From the NCBI GenBank assembly GCA_019637675.1, contig JAHBVE010000002.1, positions 395,797 through 459,796 of the forward strand: a stretch of 64,000 bases of DNA, read 5' to 3'. How positions within the stretch are numbered: position 1 is the first letter of the stretch; the number at the start of each line of letters is the position of its first letter. Under the pieces are notes generated by a model. The model was not told where the DNA came from. It searched no databases and saw only the letters and a list, made by a program, of their open reading frames with translations. Positions 15,941-25,246 of this stretch are shown here, piece after piece. The position numbers and the translations under genes are program-made. The stretch comes from Anaerolineales bacterium. GTDB taxonomy: Bacteria; Chloroflexota; Anaerolineae; Anaerolineales; UBA11579.

Positions 15941-18433
15941 CTAGGAAGGTGAGGCGAGGGGAAGTAAAACGCTAAAGGTGGCCCCCACCCCGGCCTGGCT
16001 TTCGACCCAAATGCGGCCGCCGAGGGCCTTGGTGAGAGTCTCGGCGATGGTCAGCCCCACCCCGCTGTCGCCCACGCCGGGGATGACCGGGTTCTGGGCG
16101 CGGTACACACGTGAGAAGACGCGTGGCAGCGCATCTTCAGGGATGCCGCCGCCGCTATCCGTGACCTGGATGAGCACGTACTGGCCCAGGTCGGCCTGCT
16201 CCTCCACCACGGCGCGCAGGGCGATCGCCCCGGCGGCGGGCGTGGCCGCATCCGCATTTTGGAGCAAATGGTAGAGGATCTGCTGCAGGGCGTCCTTATC
16301 CGTATTGAGCCAGGGCATCTGGCGCGGCAGGTTGACGCGCAGGGCGATGCGTTTTTCCTGCAGCGGCTCGCGCAGCAGGCTCAGCGCGTCATCGATCACG
16401 CCACTGAGGTCCACCAGGCTGCGCTGGACGGACTGGCCCTGCGGGTCGAGTTCGGCGATGCGGATGAGGTTATCCACCAGCGTGTTCATGCGCTCAGTCG
16501 AGCTGCGCACGCGTTCGAGAAATTTGCGCTGTAGCGCGCCCAGCAGGCCGACTGACTCGCCCAAGAGCAGGTCGGTATAGCCCATCACGGAGGAGAGCGG
16601 CTGGCGCAGCTCCTGGGCGATCGAGGCGACCAGCTCGACCTGCTCGCCGGGGATCTTGGCGCCGGGCTGCTGCTCGGCCGTGTCCACGATGGCTTGCTGG
16701 GCGGCCTGCAGCTTGGCGTGCAAGGCGGCGACTTCTTCCATCGCCAGGCGCAGTTCTTCTTTGGCCTGCTCTACGCTGATCTGCGCGGCGGGCAGCATGC
16801 CGGCAACGGCGGGCGGCGCGGCCTGCAAGTCTGAGAGCGATCGTTTAAGGCGCTGGTTCTCTTGCTGGAGCGCGTCGAGCAACTCCTGGCTGCCGTTGGG
16901 CACAGCCGCCGGCTCGCCGGGCGCGGCTTGCAGCGAGTCGATGTGGGCCAGCAAGCGCTCCACATCGGCGCGGTAGCGGGCATTCTCTTGCTGCAGGGCT
17001 TCGAGTTCGCTGCGGGTTTCTTCGAGTTCATGCGTGATCGGGGCCACCAGCTGGGTGGCGGGTGTGCTGCGCCCGCTCACGCCCAGCGCCTCGGCCAACT
17101 GCTCACCCAGGGTCTCGGCATATTGCTGCAGCACAATTTCGTCAGCCATTTCCCACGGAGTGACGATGTGCAAGGCCAGCACGGCCCACTGGCGCAGGTC
17201 TTGCGAATATTCGAAGGGCGCCATCAGCAGATTGGCGGGGAAGGACAGGCGCAGCGCTTGCGAGAGCGCGGCCAGCTCGCCATCCGCCGCATCGACTTCG
17301 AGGCGCAGCAGGCGGCCGCGCTGCAGTGCGGCGGCCAGGCGCGGCACCTGGCGCAGCGAGATGCGGGCCGGCTCCACCGCGGCCGAGCGCAGCACGTTGT
17401 AGCCATACTGGAACTCAAGCTGGAGCTGCGCCTCGTTGTGGGTGGCCAGCACGCACACATCCGCGCCCAGGTCAACCGCCAGCTGCTGGGCCAGCTCCTC
17501 AACGGGGCCGAGCTGAGCAGTCTGCGCCTCAGGTTCTGGATCATCCAAGATGAAAGCGGGCGTAGAGGGCAAGACAGGTGCAATTTGCTCTTCCAGCGCC
17601 ATCGCGTCGTCCATCTCCTCGAGAGGAGGCAGCTCGGGACCGAGGGTGAAGTAGTCTGTTTCTTCTTCGCCCTCAGGTAACACTTCGTCCTGCATAGCCA
17701 GGTCGCTCTCGTCGAGCGGGCTTTTATCCAGCGGCTCCAACGCATCCGCTTCGGGGACTTCGAGGGCTTCTTCGGGAACGGGCGCGGGCTCGACCCCGGC
17801 CGGCAGGGCGAACAGCAGCGGCAGCGAGAGCAGCGCGGCGGCCTGGGCCAGCAGCGGCAGGTTGCCGAACGGCTCGGCCAGCAGGATGTGGGCTACCTGG
17901 CCGAGCAGCAGGACGGCCATATACAGCAAACCAAGCGGCCGGCGCTGCCGGCTGGTAACGATCTGCAACAGACCGAGCACCGCCAGCAGGCCAGACACGG
18001 CGCTCCAGGCGTAATCAGCGTTGGTGTAGTTGAAGTTGCTGCCAGCAGGCACGCCCAGCCAATACAGCACCATGACCGCGGTCAAGATGAAGGCGCCTAG
18101 CACCGGCAAAGCGTGAATGGCCTGCAGCCCGCGTGTAGGAGATGCCGGGCGCGCCCACAGCCAGGCGATGGTAGCCAGGCTGATGAGCAGCACGCCGCGC
18201 TCCACCGGGGCAATGATGGCCTCGGCGGCCGGCTCGCCCAGCCAGGCCAGCGCGTAGACCGGCAGCTGGATCAGGCGCAGCCCCATCAGCACGCCCAGCC
18301 CGGTGGCGACGCGGCGGTCAAGCCCGCCCGCGCCCGCCCGGCTGTGCAGCCACACGCTGGCGGTGGAGAGCAGCAGCAAGGTGAACAGGGCGTAGAACGC
18401 GCCAACCAGCGGACTGTCGAGAACGGATAGCAT
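15941..18433 (-). CDS. membrane sensor kinase-like protein lacking the H-box His
   Basis: About 830 residues from the ATG at 18433. About seven hydrophobic helices (residues 5-225) are followed by an acidic linker, a GAF-like domain (about 300-450), a long coiled coil, a HisKA-like dimerisation helix pair and a C-terminal HATPase domain with QNADAA (N box), DSGGGIPEDA and GVGLTIAETL. In the H box the usual SHELRTPL reads AQELRQPLSS: the phospho-accepting His is Gln (codon at 16613-16615). ATP binding looks preserved, so this may be a pseudokinase or an allosteric partner. A TATAAT lies 13 nt before the chosen start; another ATG overlaps that box. Confidence 0.85.
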   Translation of the reverse strand: MLSVLDSPLVGAFYALFTLLLLSTASVWLHSRAGAGGLDRRVATGLGVLMGLRLIQLPVYALAWLGEPAAEAIIAPVERGVLLISLATIAWLWARPASPTRGLQAIHALPVLGAFILTAVMVLYWLGVPAGSNFNYTNADYAWSAVSGLLAVLGLLQIVTSRQRRPLGLLYMAVLLLGQVAHILLAEPFGNLPLLAQAAALLSLPLLFALPAGVEPAPVPEEALEVPEADALEPLDKSPLDESDLAMQDEVLPEGEEETDYFTLGPELPPLEEMDDAMALEEQIAPVLPSTPAFILDDPEPEAQTAQLGPVEELAQQLAVDLGADVCVLATHNEAQLQLEFQYGYNVLRSAAVEPARISLRQVPRLAAALQRGRLLRLEVDAADGELAALSQALRLSFPANLLMAPFEYSQDLRQWAVLALHIVTPWEMADEIVLQQYAETLGEQLAEALGVSGRSTPATQLVAPITHELEETRSELEALQQENARYRADVERLLAHIDSLQAAPGEPAAVPNGSQELLDALQQENQRLKRSLSDLQAAPPAVAGMLPAAQISVEQAKEELRLAMEEVAALHAKLQAAQQAIVDTAEQQPGAKIPGEQVELVASIAQELRQPLSSVMGYTDLLLGESVGLLGALQRKFLERVRSSTERMNTLVDNLIRIAELDPQGQSVQRSLVDLSGVIDDALSLLREPLQEKRIALRVNLPRQMPWLNTDKDALQQILYHLLQNADAATPAAGAIALRAVVEEQADLGQYVLIQVTDSGGGIPEDALPRVFSRVYRAQNPVIPGVGDSGVGLTIAETLTKALGGRIWVESQAGVGATFSVLLPLASPS

Positions 18434-18554
18434 AGCGATTCGTAGCATTATAAATGAGCCCCCACATCGCTGCCGCGCCGCGGGGCGGCGGCAGTTACCA
18501 GTTGACACGCCATTAATTCAAGTTAGAATACTGCCTTCTGTGACGCAGAGTTAC

Positions 18555-18638
<84 letters not shown>

Positions 18639-18642
18639 CAGA

Positions 18643-18673
18643 AAAACAGCCAGGCTTCGCCTGGCTGTTTTGA
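18643..18673 (+). terminator. terminator of tRNA-Leu
   Basis: The stem AAAACAGCCAGG/CCTGGCTGTTTT with a CTTCG loop follows the tRNA directly. Confidence 0.9.
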
Positions 18674-18692
18674 TTCTCGGTGGCGGCGCACC

Positions 18693-19025
18693 CTACCCGC
18701 CGATGTACTTGACGTAATCGAAGTAGGCCGAAATGACGATGAAGGGGACGAAGATGGCCGCGATCAGCAGGTAGCGCTTGCGCCAGTTGGTGTTCCACAA
18801 GGTGACCAGGTTGTAGCCGATCACGCCGATCGCCAGCACTCCGGCGCCGATATTGACCAGCGGCGAGAAGGTGTCGCCCCAGCCCAGCAGCGGCACGACC
18901 AGCGGCACGATGATGTACTGGAGGGTGCAGCGGATGGCGGTCAGGATGATGGGGATGCCGAGCACGGTGCTGCCGTAGGCAGCCAGCGGCGGGGTTTCGG
19001 TGGTGATAGTTTCTTGCTTGGCCAT
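18693..19025 (-). CDS. small integral membrane protein, unknown
   Basis: A 110-residue hydrophobic protein with about four membrane helices (residues 20-35, 37-50, 57-74 and 84-104) and a short polar N terminus. I do not recognise the family. The ATG at 19025 follows TATAAT by exactly 6 nt with no Shine-Dalgarno, which supports this start and a leaderless transcript. It is convergent with tRNA-Leu and monocistronic. Confidence 0.65.
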   Translation of the reverse strand: MAKQETITTETPPLAAYGSTVLGIPIILTAIRCTLQYIIVPLVVPLLGWGDTFSPLVNIGAGVLAIGVIGYNLVTLWNTNWRKRYLLIAAIFVPFIVISAYFDYVKYIGG

Positions 19026-19031
19026 GGGTTA

Positions 19032-19037
19032 ATTATA
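19032..19037 (-). promoter_or_regulatory. -10 box of leaderless small-membrane-protein transcript
   Basis: TATAAT on the minus strand, 6 nt before the ATG at 19025. Confidence 0.55.
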
Positions 19038-19381
19038 GACCCGTTACCTGGTCGTTGCGAGGAGAGTGTCGAAAGTTGCATTGGGTTTTTCAATTTCTTC
19101 TCTTTTACAGGGGCTTTGCCCCTGTACCCCATCGGGGGGAAACAAGTGTTTCCCCCGAACCCCCTTCCAAAGCGTTCAGTCCGGGTGGTGCAACCTACGG
19201 AGACCTCTGAGGGTCCCGCGTCGCAAGTTGCGATGACTTGCAGTTAGCTTGCATGAGAGGGAACGAGCGAGAGCGCCTGTTTTCATGCATTTCGGAAGAT
19301 GAGTCAGTAAGGATTCCTCCCTGATCAGGGTTCGGCGGTCTGGTGGTGAACTAAGCACCCGGTCGGAATGACATATACGCG

Positions 19382-19413
19382 AAAAAGAGAGCGGCTGTAA
19401 GCCGCTCTCTTTA
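19382..19413 (-). terminator. terminator of glutamate synthase operon
   Basis: The stem AGAGAGCGGCT/AGCCGCTCTCT is followed on the minus strand by a T5 tract, 10 nt after the last gene of the operon. Confidence 0.9.
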
Positions 19414-19422
19414 GATGTTGAC

Positions 19423-22044
19423 CTAGTGGCCGCCGCTGGCGGTGGGCGTCTTTGCCTTAGTGACCCAGGCTTCCTCGGCCTGCAGAGCGCGCACGGAGCC
19501 GGGCTGGATCTTGCGGTAGACCTCATGCGGTGGGCGGGCCTGCCCGCCCACCTCGAGCAAGCCGGCCAGCGGGATGCCGAAGAGACGCTCGTTCTCCTCA
19601 AGATACGGCAGGATCAGCGCCCAGTCCGCCTCGCTGAGCGGCACGAACTCGCCGCCATTGAGCTGCTCGGCCGCCACGCGCTGGTGCGGGTCACGCACAT
19701 AGATCGCGCCGCCGGATGCCAGCGAGAACAGGTTGCTGCCCGGGTACGGCGTCTCGAGCTCGGCGAGCTGGCCATCCTCATCGAACATGACGCCGTTGAG
19801 CACCACGAAGCCGCCGCCGTTCAGGGGGTCGCCCGCCATGAAGGATTCGGCCAGGTAATCAAGACAAGTGCCGTTGATGACCACGCGCGGTTTGCCGACG
19901 GCGTTGATGAGCGGGCGGCCGGCGGCATTGCCCAGGATGAAGGCGCTGCCGCCCTTGGCGCCGTACATGAAGGTCTGGCCAACATCGCCATGCACGACCA
20001 GGCGGCCGGCTTTCATGATCTGGGCCAGCTGGTCTTGCCCGTTGTTGTGCACAGTGATGGTGGCGCCGTCCATGCCCGAGGCGAGATAGTCGCCCGCCGA
20101 GCCGTAGGTGTGAATGTGTACATCCTGCGTATTGGTGCCGATGCCATTGCCGATGAAGCGCTGGCCGCGCAGGTTAATGATGATGATATGGCGAAAGCCA
20201 GCGGCCACGATGCGCTGGACCTCGCGGCCGACTGAGTCGTCGCCCTGCGGCGGATAGCCGTGCGCATCCAGCACCAGCGCTTGCGCTGGGCTGGCTGGCG
20301 CAGGAACCTGCGCGCCGTAAGCGTGATAGGCGTAGCCCGCGCTGGGGGTCTTGCGGATGGCGGCCATCAGGCGGGCAAAGCTCTCGTCCACCAGCGAGAC
20401 CAGGCTGCTGCGGCGCAGGCTGCCGGTGGGATAGCGGCGATCCATGAGCAGCGAGAGCAGCTCAATGGCGCGAGCGCGGCCGGCATCATCGCCAGCGCTG
20501 GCCTCCACGCCGGCCAGGAAGTCTTGCAGCTGCTGGTAGCTCCAACCGGGCAGCTGCTCCAGCGCCCAGGCAAACTGCTCGCTGGCGGCGCCTTGCGGCA
20601 ACGCCGCAGGCGCCGGGGTGTAGGCCGCACGGTCGTAGGCGGTGCGGCTGGTGGGCTGCTTGACGGGCTCGCCAAACTTGTTGGTGAGCACCAGTTTGGG
20701 CTTGGTCTTGTAGTCGTCATGCACGCTGAACAGGAAAGCGCCGCCATCCGTGTGGCTGCCGCCGCGGGCATTCCAGTAGCGGTCAGCGCGCGACCAGAAG
20801 CGCGGGTCCTCGGCGGCCAGGCTCAGCATGGCGGCGTCGATGGCCTGCTTTTCGGAGGCGGCCAGGGCGATCGAAACCGATTCGCCATCCACCGTGCTCT
20901 CCTGCCAGGCGAAGACCTGCGGGCGCAGCATGCTGGTATCGGTGATGCCGGTGAGGCGGTAGACCGCCTCACCCTGCCCGCCCTCGTCAGCCTGGGCGAT
21001 GAGGAAGAACCACGGCCCATCCGGCGAGGAGTGGATGTGGCTGCTTTGCAGCATGGAGTAGATGCGCTGCTTGTCGGCCGGCAACAGGGTGAAGTCACGC
21101 TCGGTGGTGGGCGCCAGCGCTTCGATGACGTACTCGAGCGGATAGTTGTAGGTGCGGTACAGTAGGTCGAAGACCTGCACAGCCACCTCAGTATCCGTCA
21201 GATACAGCGGGTAGATGTTGCGCTGCGCCAGATACTCGCTGATGGAGGCATGGTTGGCAAAGTCGCCATTGTGGACCAGGGCCTCGTTCATGCCGATGAA
21301 GGGATGGGCGCCGCCGGGGTGCCAGACGCGGCCCTTGGTGGGATAGCGGTGGTGGCCGATCCACACATGGGCGTGCATATCTTCCAGCTGGTAATAGCGA
21401 ATGACATCATCGCCGTAACCCACCATCTTGAGCACGAGCAAGTTCTTGGCATGTGAGAGGACAAAGGCACGCTTCTCGCCCAGAGAGGCGTAAAAGGTGG
21501 TGTTGATCTTGAAGCTGTTCTGGTAGACGTACTCGTCTTCGACAGCGCGGGCGGGCAGGTTCACAAAGTCGTGTTCGGTGCGGAAGGCAGCCAGCGCCTC
21601 GGCCTTGGGGCGCACGAAGTACAGCACCACATCCGGCGGGCGTACGTCCAGCCCGGCGATCTGGGTGTAGTCAGCCATGTGGGGCTGCTCGCGCACATGG
21701 TCGATCTCGAAGATAGGCTGGATGTACTGCGCCTCGACCTCGGCGCGGGCGGCCGGGTCCATATAGGCCATGGCCAGTAAGTAGTCATTGTGCAGCACAT
21801 CTGGGCTGACGCCGAATTCGGCGGCGTCGAGGCCCACGGCGGCGATGCCGCCGCCCTTGCCGTTGCCGCGGTTGCTCATCTGCGCCAGGGCGGCCAGCAT
21901 GTGGCGGGCGGCGATGCGCTCGCTGCTGGCCATGCCGATGACGCCGCAGCCGCCCTCGGCGGCTTCGTCGCGGTTGAATTCGGCCAGGTCAGTGCGCGGC
22001 AGCTTGGCGCGGCTGGTGAGGATGCGAGTCAAGTGGTTAGTCAT
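19423..22044 (-). CDS. glutamate synthase-like GATase + GXGXG protein
   Basis: An 873-residue fusion of two modules normally found at opposite ends of the large glutamate synthase subunit. The N-terminal class-II glutamine amidotransferase has its nucleophile candidate Cys33 in GGCGVIGMASSE, behind about 32 residues that may be a cleaved propeptide, then WIGHHRYPTKG and ALVHNGDFAN. The C-terminal GXGXG beta-helix carries GDVGQTFMYGAKGGSAFILG. It should release ammonia from glutamine and pass it to the FMN subunit encoded upstream. The ATG at 22044 lies 10 nt after the upstream stop. It is related in layout to MgsA/MgsB or GlxB/GlxC, which are separate genes. Confidence 0.85.
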   Translation of the reverse strand: MTNHLTRILTSRAKLPRTDLAEFNRDEAAEGGCGVIGMASSERIAARHMLAALAQMSNRGNGKGGGIAAVGLDAAEFGVSPDVLHNDYLLAMAYMDPAARAEVEAQYIQPIFEIDHVREQPHMADYTQIAGLDVRPPDVVLYFVRPKAEALAAFRTEHDFVNLPARAVEDEYVYQNSFKINTTFYASLGEKRAFVLSHAKNLLVLKMVGYGDDVIRYYQLEDMHAHVWIGHHRYPTKGRVWHPGGAHPFIGMNEALVHNGDFANHASISEYLAQRNIYPLYLTDTEVAVQVFDLLYRTYNYPLEYVIEALAPTTERDFTLLPADKQRIYSMLQSSHIHSSPDGPWFFLIAQADEGGQGEAVYRLTGITDTSMLRPQVFAWQESTVDGESVSIALAASEKQAIDAAMLSLAAEDPRFWSRADRYWNARGGSHTDGGAFLFSVHDDYKTKPKLVLTNKFGEPVKQPTSRTAYDRAAYTPAPAALPQGAASEQFAWALEQLPGWSYQQLQDFLAGVEASAGDDAGRARAIELLSLLMDRRYPTGSLRRSSLVSLVDESFARLMAAIRKTPSAGYAYHAYGAQVPAPASPAQALVLDAHGYPPQGDDSVGREVQRIVAAGFRHIIIINLRGQRFIGNGIGTNTQDVHIHTYGSAGDYLASGMDGATITVHNNGQDQLAQIMKAGRLVVHGDVGQTFMYGAKGGSAFILGNAAGRPLINAVGKPRVVINGTCLDYLAESFMAGDPLNGGGFVVLNGVMFDEDGQLAELETPYPGSNLFSLASGGAIYVRDPHQRVAAEQLNGGEFVPLSEADWALILPYLEENERLFGIPLAGLLEVGGQARPPHEVYRKIQPGSVRALQAEEAWVTKAKTPTASGGH

Positions 22045-22054
22045 CTCAGTCTCC

Positions 22055-23356
22055 TCAGCCCACATATTTGAGCAGGTCACGGCGGCCGCGCAGCTCACGG
22101 ATGCTGCGCAAGCCGAGCTTGCGCAACAGTTCACGCAGCTGGATGGCGTAGGCATTGTACATATTGACGATGCGCTGCTGGCCCCAGTCAGCCGGCATGA
22201 GCTGCTGCAGCAAAGGGTCAGTGGTGGTGAGGCCGAAGGGGCAGCCGCGGCCGCGCTCGCAGTTGCTGCAGCGCGTACAGCCGATGGCGATCAGCTCAGC
22301 CGTGCCCATGACGCAGCCATCCGCGCCGAGGGCGATGGCCTTGGCGACGTCGTAGGCGGTGCGCACCCCGCCGCTGGCCATGAGGGTGACCTCTTCGCGC
22401 ACATTCTCGCTGACCAGGTACTTGTGCACCTTGGGGATGGCGAACTCGATCGGCATGGCGATGTTCTTCTTGGCGATCTCCGGCGCGGCGCCGGTGCCGC
22501 CGTACGACCCATCCAGGTGGACGATGTGGGCGCCGGCGAAGTACGAGCCGACCGCGACCATGTCCACATCCGTGGGCGTGGACACCTTGACGGAGACCAG
22601 GGCGCGCGGGTTGGTGGTGCGGATCCAATCCACATGCTTGCGGTGATCCTCGACCGAATACACAGAGTGGAAGGGGAACGGCGAGAACAGGCTGACCCAG
22701 GGCACGCTCTCACGCATGGCGGCGACCACATCGGTGGCCTTGTCACCCAGCAGGTGGCCGCCCAGACCAGGTTTAGCGCCCTGGGCGTACTTGAACTCAA
22801 CGATGGGCGCGTATTGGATGGTCTCCTCGCGCACGCCGAACATGCCGGTGGCTACCTGGGTGATGATGTGATCCTTGTACAGCACGAGCGACGGCGGATA
22901 CCCGCCCTCCCCCGTGCTGGTGAAGGTGCCGAGGTGCTGGGCGGCGCGGGCGCGGGCCTGCATGACATGCTCGCTGATCGAGCCATAGGACATCCCGCCG
23001 CCGTACATGGGGATATTGATATTGAGCTGAGCGCCATCGTCACGCCGGTTGAGCGGGATGGACAGATCGATCTCCGTATCGGCCGGCAGCCATTTATCTT
23101 CGGTGGGAATGTTGAAGTCCAGCACGTCAAAGCCGCCGCCGGAAGCGCCGATCTTATATTCGAGGCCGTTCTCAGGCGGTTTGCCCGTTTCAGCCATCAG
23201 CCAGGTAGCGAGGATGAGGTCCTGCGTCCAGCGGCTGTCGCCCAGGGCGGGCGGAGCCTCCTCGGCCCGCGGCCAGTGGGCAAAGCCGTTGTGCAGATTG
23301 GCGATGTGCTTCTCGACGATGAGCTGCTCGTCGGTCTTGTGCGCGATGTCAGCCAT
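22055..23356 (-). CDS. glutamate synthase FMN domain protein
   Basis: A 433-residue stand-alone FMN/Fe-S synthase domain. Evidence includes YGGGMSYGSISEHVMQARAR, EGGYPPSLVLYKDHIITQVA, EFKYAQGAKPGLGGHLLGDK, the FMN-phosphate motif DGSYGGTGAAPE, and the cluster motif CTRCSNCERGRGC fitting a 3Fe-4S centre. In the family this domain combines 2-oxoglutarate with ammonia and reduces the imine to glutamate. Start and stop overlap with the preceding gene (TAATG), implying coupling. No NAD(P)H-oxidising GltD is encoded nearby, so the electron donor may be ferredoxin. Confidence 0.88.
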   Translation of the reverse strand: MADIAHKTDEQLIVEKHIANLHNGFAHWPRAEEAPPALGDSRWTQDLILATWLMAETGKPPENGLEYKIGASGGGFDVLDFNIPTEDKWLPADTEIDLSIPLNRRDDGAQLNINIPMYGGGMSYGSISEHVMQARARAAQHLGTFTSTGEGGYPPSLVLYKDHIITQVATGMFGVREETIQYAPIVEFKYAQGAKPGLGGHLLGDKATDVVAAMRESVPWVSLFSPFPFHSVYSVEDHRKHVDWIRTTNPRALVSVKVSTPTDVDMVAVGSYFAGAHIVHLDGSYGGTGAAPEIAKKNIAMPIEFAIPKVHKYLVSENVREEVTLMASGGVRTAYDVAKAIALGADGCVMGTAELIAIGCTRCSNCERGRGCPFGLTTTDPLLQQLMPADWGQQRIVNMYNAYAIQLRELLRKLGLRSIRELRGRRDLLKYVG

Positions 23357-24774
23357 TAGTTGGCCTCCGTGTAACCCAGCAAGCCTGCGAAGGCATCTGC
23401 TTCCAAAGTCTTCATGAACATGGCGCGGCCCATTTCGCCGCGCAGGCGGCGCACTTCACGCAGGCCCATCGCGCCGAGGATCTCGAGCAGCTGGTCACGC
23501 CAGGAGGCGGCCAGGTTCTTGAGGCGCTGCACGCCCCAGGCCTCGTTGAGGTTGCTCGGGAGCGAGAAGTGGCTGGCATCGCGGCCGGCGCACTCGCCAT
23601 TGAAGCGAGCTTGCAGAGCCACCAGCAGCGGCGTATCCACGGCGACGGCATCCAGGCCGCAGATCATGGCCTTGGGCATATGCTCGGCGGCGATCATGCC
23701 GCCGCTGCCGAGCAGGGTCACCTCTTCGCGGATGCCGGCTTCGACGAAGGCGGTGTGGGCCTCGCGGATCAGGTCAAGCACGAAGCGGCCATCCTGGCTG
23801 CGGCCGTGATAGTCGGCCAGGAGATGAAAGACCTTGATGCCACGCCGGGCATAGCCGACGAGGGCGGCCGCATCTTCAAAGCCGGTGCGCAACGCAATGA
23901 TGGCTTCGGGGAAGGCGGCGGTGATGGTGGTGTAGAGCGCATCGTCCCAGCCGTGCATCTCAACGACGCGCGGCGCGAAGCCAAGCTGGCTAAGCCGGGG
24001 TGCGTCCTGCGGACGCACCACCGGCACGACGGCGTGGGCGTATTCGCCCAGGCCGATGGCCTGGTCAAAAGGCAGCACGGCGAGGGTGTCCAGCTCAGCG
24101 GCGGTGCGGGCGTAAATGCGTGCGACGTGACCCTCGCGGGCAAGGTCGCCGCCTTCGAACAAAATTGGGAGTTGAATGGATATATAGTGCGGCAGGCTGC
24201 CGGTGGGCTGGCCCGCAGCATCGAATTGCAGGAAGTTGGGGGTGTAGCCAATATCCACAACGGTCGAGATGGTCTCGCGGCCGTGGATGCCGTCACGCGT
24301 GGGGCGCACGATCTCAGACATGTCGGTCCACATGCCGTCCCAGCCCTCGCCGCCAAACTTGCCGCGATAGCCGGCGCCGCGCACGGGCACCAGGCCGCTG
24401 GACGCCTCATAGGCGATCTGGTCTACATAGTTGAAAGTGAAGTACGAGTCGCCCAGTTTCTGGCGCTCAGGGTTGTGCTCGATACGAACGAACTCGGGGA
24501 ACTCGGTGGTGCAACGCAGGCAGCCGACGCAGTGCTCCTCGCGCGGCATGAAGCCGCCGACCGGCCCGGAGAAGACGCCGTACATGCACGGCCGGCTGAG
24601 GATGACGTCTTTGCGGCCGCGGTAATGAAAGACTTCGGATAGCAGGAGCTTGGCCAGGCCGGTGCGGCGCACCTTGACCTTGAAGCGGCTGGGCCACTTC
24701 TCAATGTCAGGGGCGGGCCGAGTGGGGATGTGATAGCGGTGGTAGCCAGCCTGTGCTTCTCGATGTTCAGGCAT
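23356..24774 (-). CDS. divergent glutamate synthase FMN-fold paralogue with Cys motif
   Basis: A 472-residue first gene of the operon. An N-terminal segment carries CVGCLRC (C-x2-C-x2-C) inside a ferredoxin-like context, and the remaining 350 residues follow the same barrel as its downstream neighbour, ending in a similar LLEILGAMGLREVRRLRGEM helix. However, the FMN-phosphate motif GGTGAAPE is not present at the equivalent place (ADYHGRSQDGRF instead), and the C-terminal cysteine cluster is lost. It may be an electron-transfer or regulatory subunit rather than a second active site. Family relationship is likely; activity is uncertain. Confidence 0.7.
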   Translation of the reverse strand: MPEHREAQAGYHRYHIPTRPAPDIEKWPSRFKVKVRRTGLAKLLLSEVFHYRGRKDVILSRPCMYGVFSGPVGGFMPREEHCVGCLRCTTEFPEFVRIEHNPERQKLGDSYFTFNYVDQIAYEASSGLVPVRGAGYRGKFGGEGWDGMWTDMSEIVRPTRDGIHGRETISTVVDIGYTPNFLQFDAAGQPTGSLPHYISIQLPILFEGGDLAREGHVARIYARTAAELDTLAVLPFDQAIGLGEYAHAVVPVVRPQDAPRLSQLGFAPRVVEMHGWDDALYTTITAAFPEAIIALRTGFEDAAALVGYARRGIKVFHLLADYHGRSQDGRFVLDLIREAHTAFVEAGIREEVTLLGSGGMIAAEHMPKAMICGLDAVAVDTPLLVALQARFNGECAGRDASHFSLPSNLNEAWGVQRLKNLAASWRDQLLEILGAMGLREVRRLRGEMGRAMFMKTLEADAFAGLLGYTEAN

Positions 24775-25246
24775 ACATAACCTTTCTGCCCAAAAACAAA
24801 AATGGGCACGCAGGGCGTGCCCATTAAACCCATCGAGTCACACCCTTCCAAAGTGGGAAGTACCGCAACGCGCCCGCGCGGGCGGGTTGCACCACTGCGC
24901 CGCGCTCTGTGCCGCTGGTCACCCGACGGTTTTTCCGCGTCGCTTGTTTTGGAAGGGGAGAAACGAAGCCCGTGGTCGGGCTTCAGAGGCATCCGCTGAT
25001 CTATGCTGTTGGTGGCGGCTTGGCAGCCGCCACAACACCATTTATCGATTTTCGCCGACACTGCTGCCAGCTTATCTCCGGACTTTCACCGGTGGCGCCG
25101 CAGTTACAACGCCAGCACCCTCTCGAGTGCAAGAACCTCCACCTCGTACTCTGGCTGCCAAGGTGGCGTCCATCACTTGTGATGGGCGCCAACCGCAGGC
25201 GGCAAGAGCCAGCCGCTTGTTCTCCTATTCAGTTGTTAACAGCAGG
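24775..25246 (-). ncRNA. long structured leader of glutamate synthase operon, unidentified
   Basis: About 470 untranslated bases between a strong promoter and the first ATG. Hairpins, in transcription order: 25165-25190 (12-bp arms with mismatches), 25115-25130 (6 bp, tetraloop), 25078-25092 (CCGG arms), 25012-25033 (9 bp, perfect), 24965-24984 (8 bp). Next comes a domain closed by a perfect 10-bp pairing of 24949-24958 with 24843-24852, and finally a terminator at 24791-24824. The layout is that of a transcription-attenuating riboswitch or similar cis-RNA. It does not match a class I can name. Confidence 0.6.
24791..24824 (-). terminator. intrinsic terminator/attenuator before glutamate synthase operon
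   Basis: A perfect 10-bp stem ATGGGCACGC/GCGTGCCCAT with 3-nt loop, then T5GT5 on the minus strand, only 17 nt before the first ATG. Its place inside the leader means it must be overcome for expression. Confidence 0.85.

Larger units (their letters stand above)
19026..19422. other. 397-base region without a gene
   Basis: Next to the -10 box at 19032-19037 there is a GTCGTTGCGAGGAG segment resembling common intergenic repeats. Two inverted repeats follow at 19107-19125 (CAGGGGC/GCCCCTG) and 19135-19156 (GGGGGAAAC/GTTTCCCCC), neither with a T-run. The remainder up to the terminator at 19382 shows no reading frame I would support. Confidence 0.5.

Noticed and set aside
15941..18508. Longer N-terminal form of the sensor protein starting at 18508
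   Set aside because: The extra residues (NCRRPAARQRCGG) are polar and unlike a sensor start, and the TATAAT box lies inside that extension, so transcription would begin downstream of it.
19107..19156. Twin GC-rich hairpins as a terminator or attenuator
   Set aside because: Neither has a T-run on either strand and they lie outside the 5' side of any gene that could use them.
24860..24900. T-box-like segment (AGTGGTGCAACCCG) in the glutamate synthase leader
   Set aside because: The invariant TGGNACC sequence is not present and no AGTA or distal stem I motif is found upstream, unlike the clear T-box before ileS.
25070..25110. Cobalamin riboswitch-like core (ACCGGTGAAAGTCCGG followed by GCTGGCAGCAGTGT)
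   Set aside because: Only the CCGGTGA..TCCGG hairpin and a loose downstream match resemble the class; the GAAGACCTGCC-type box and the GGGAA element are missing, and the genes have no link to B12.
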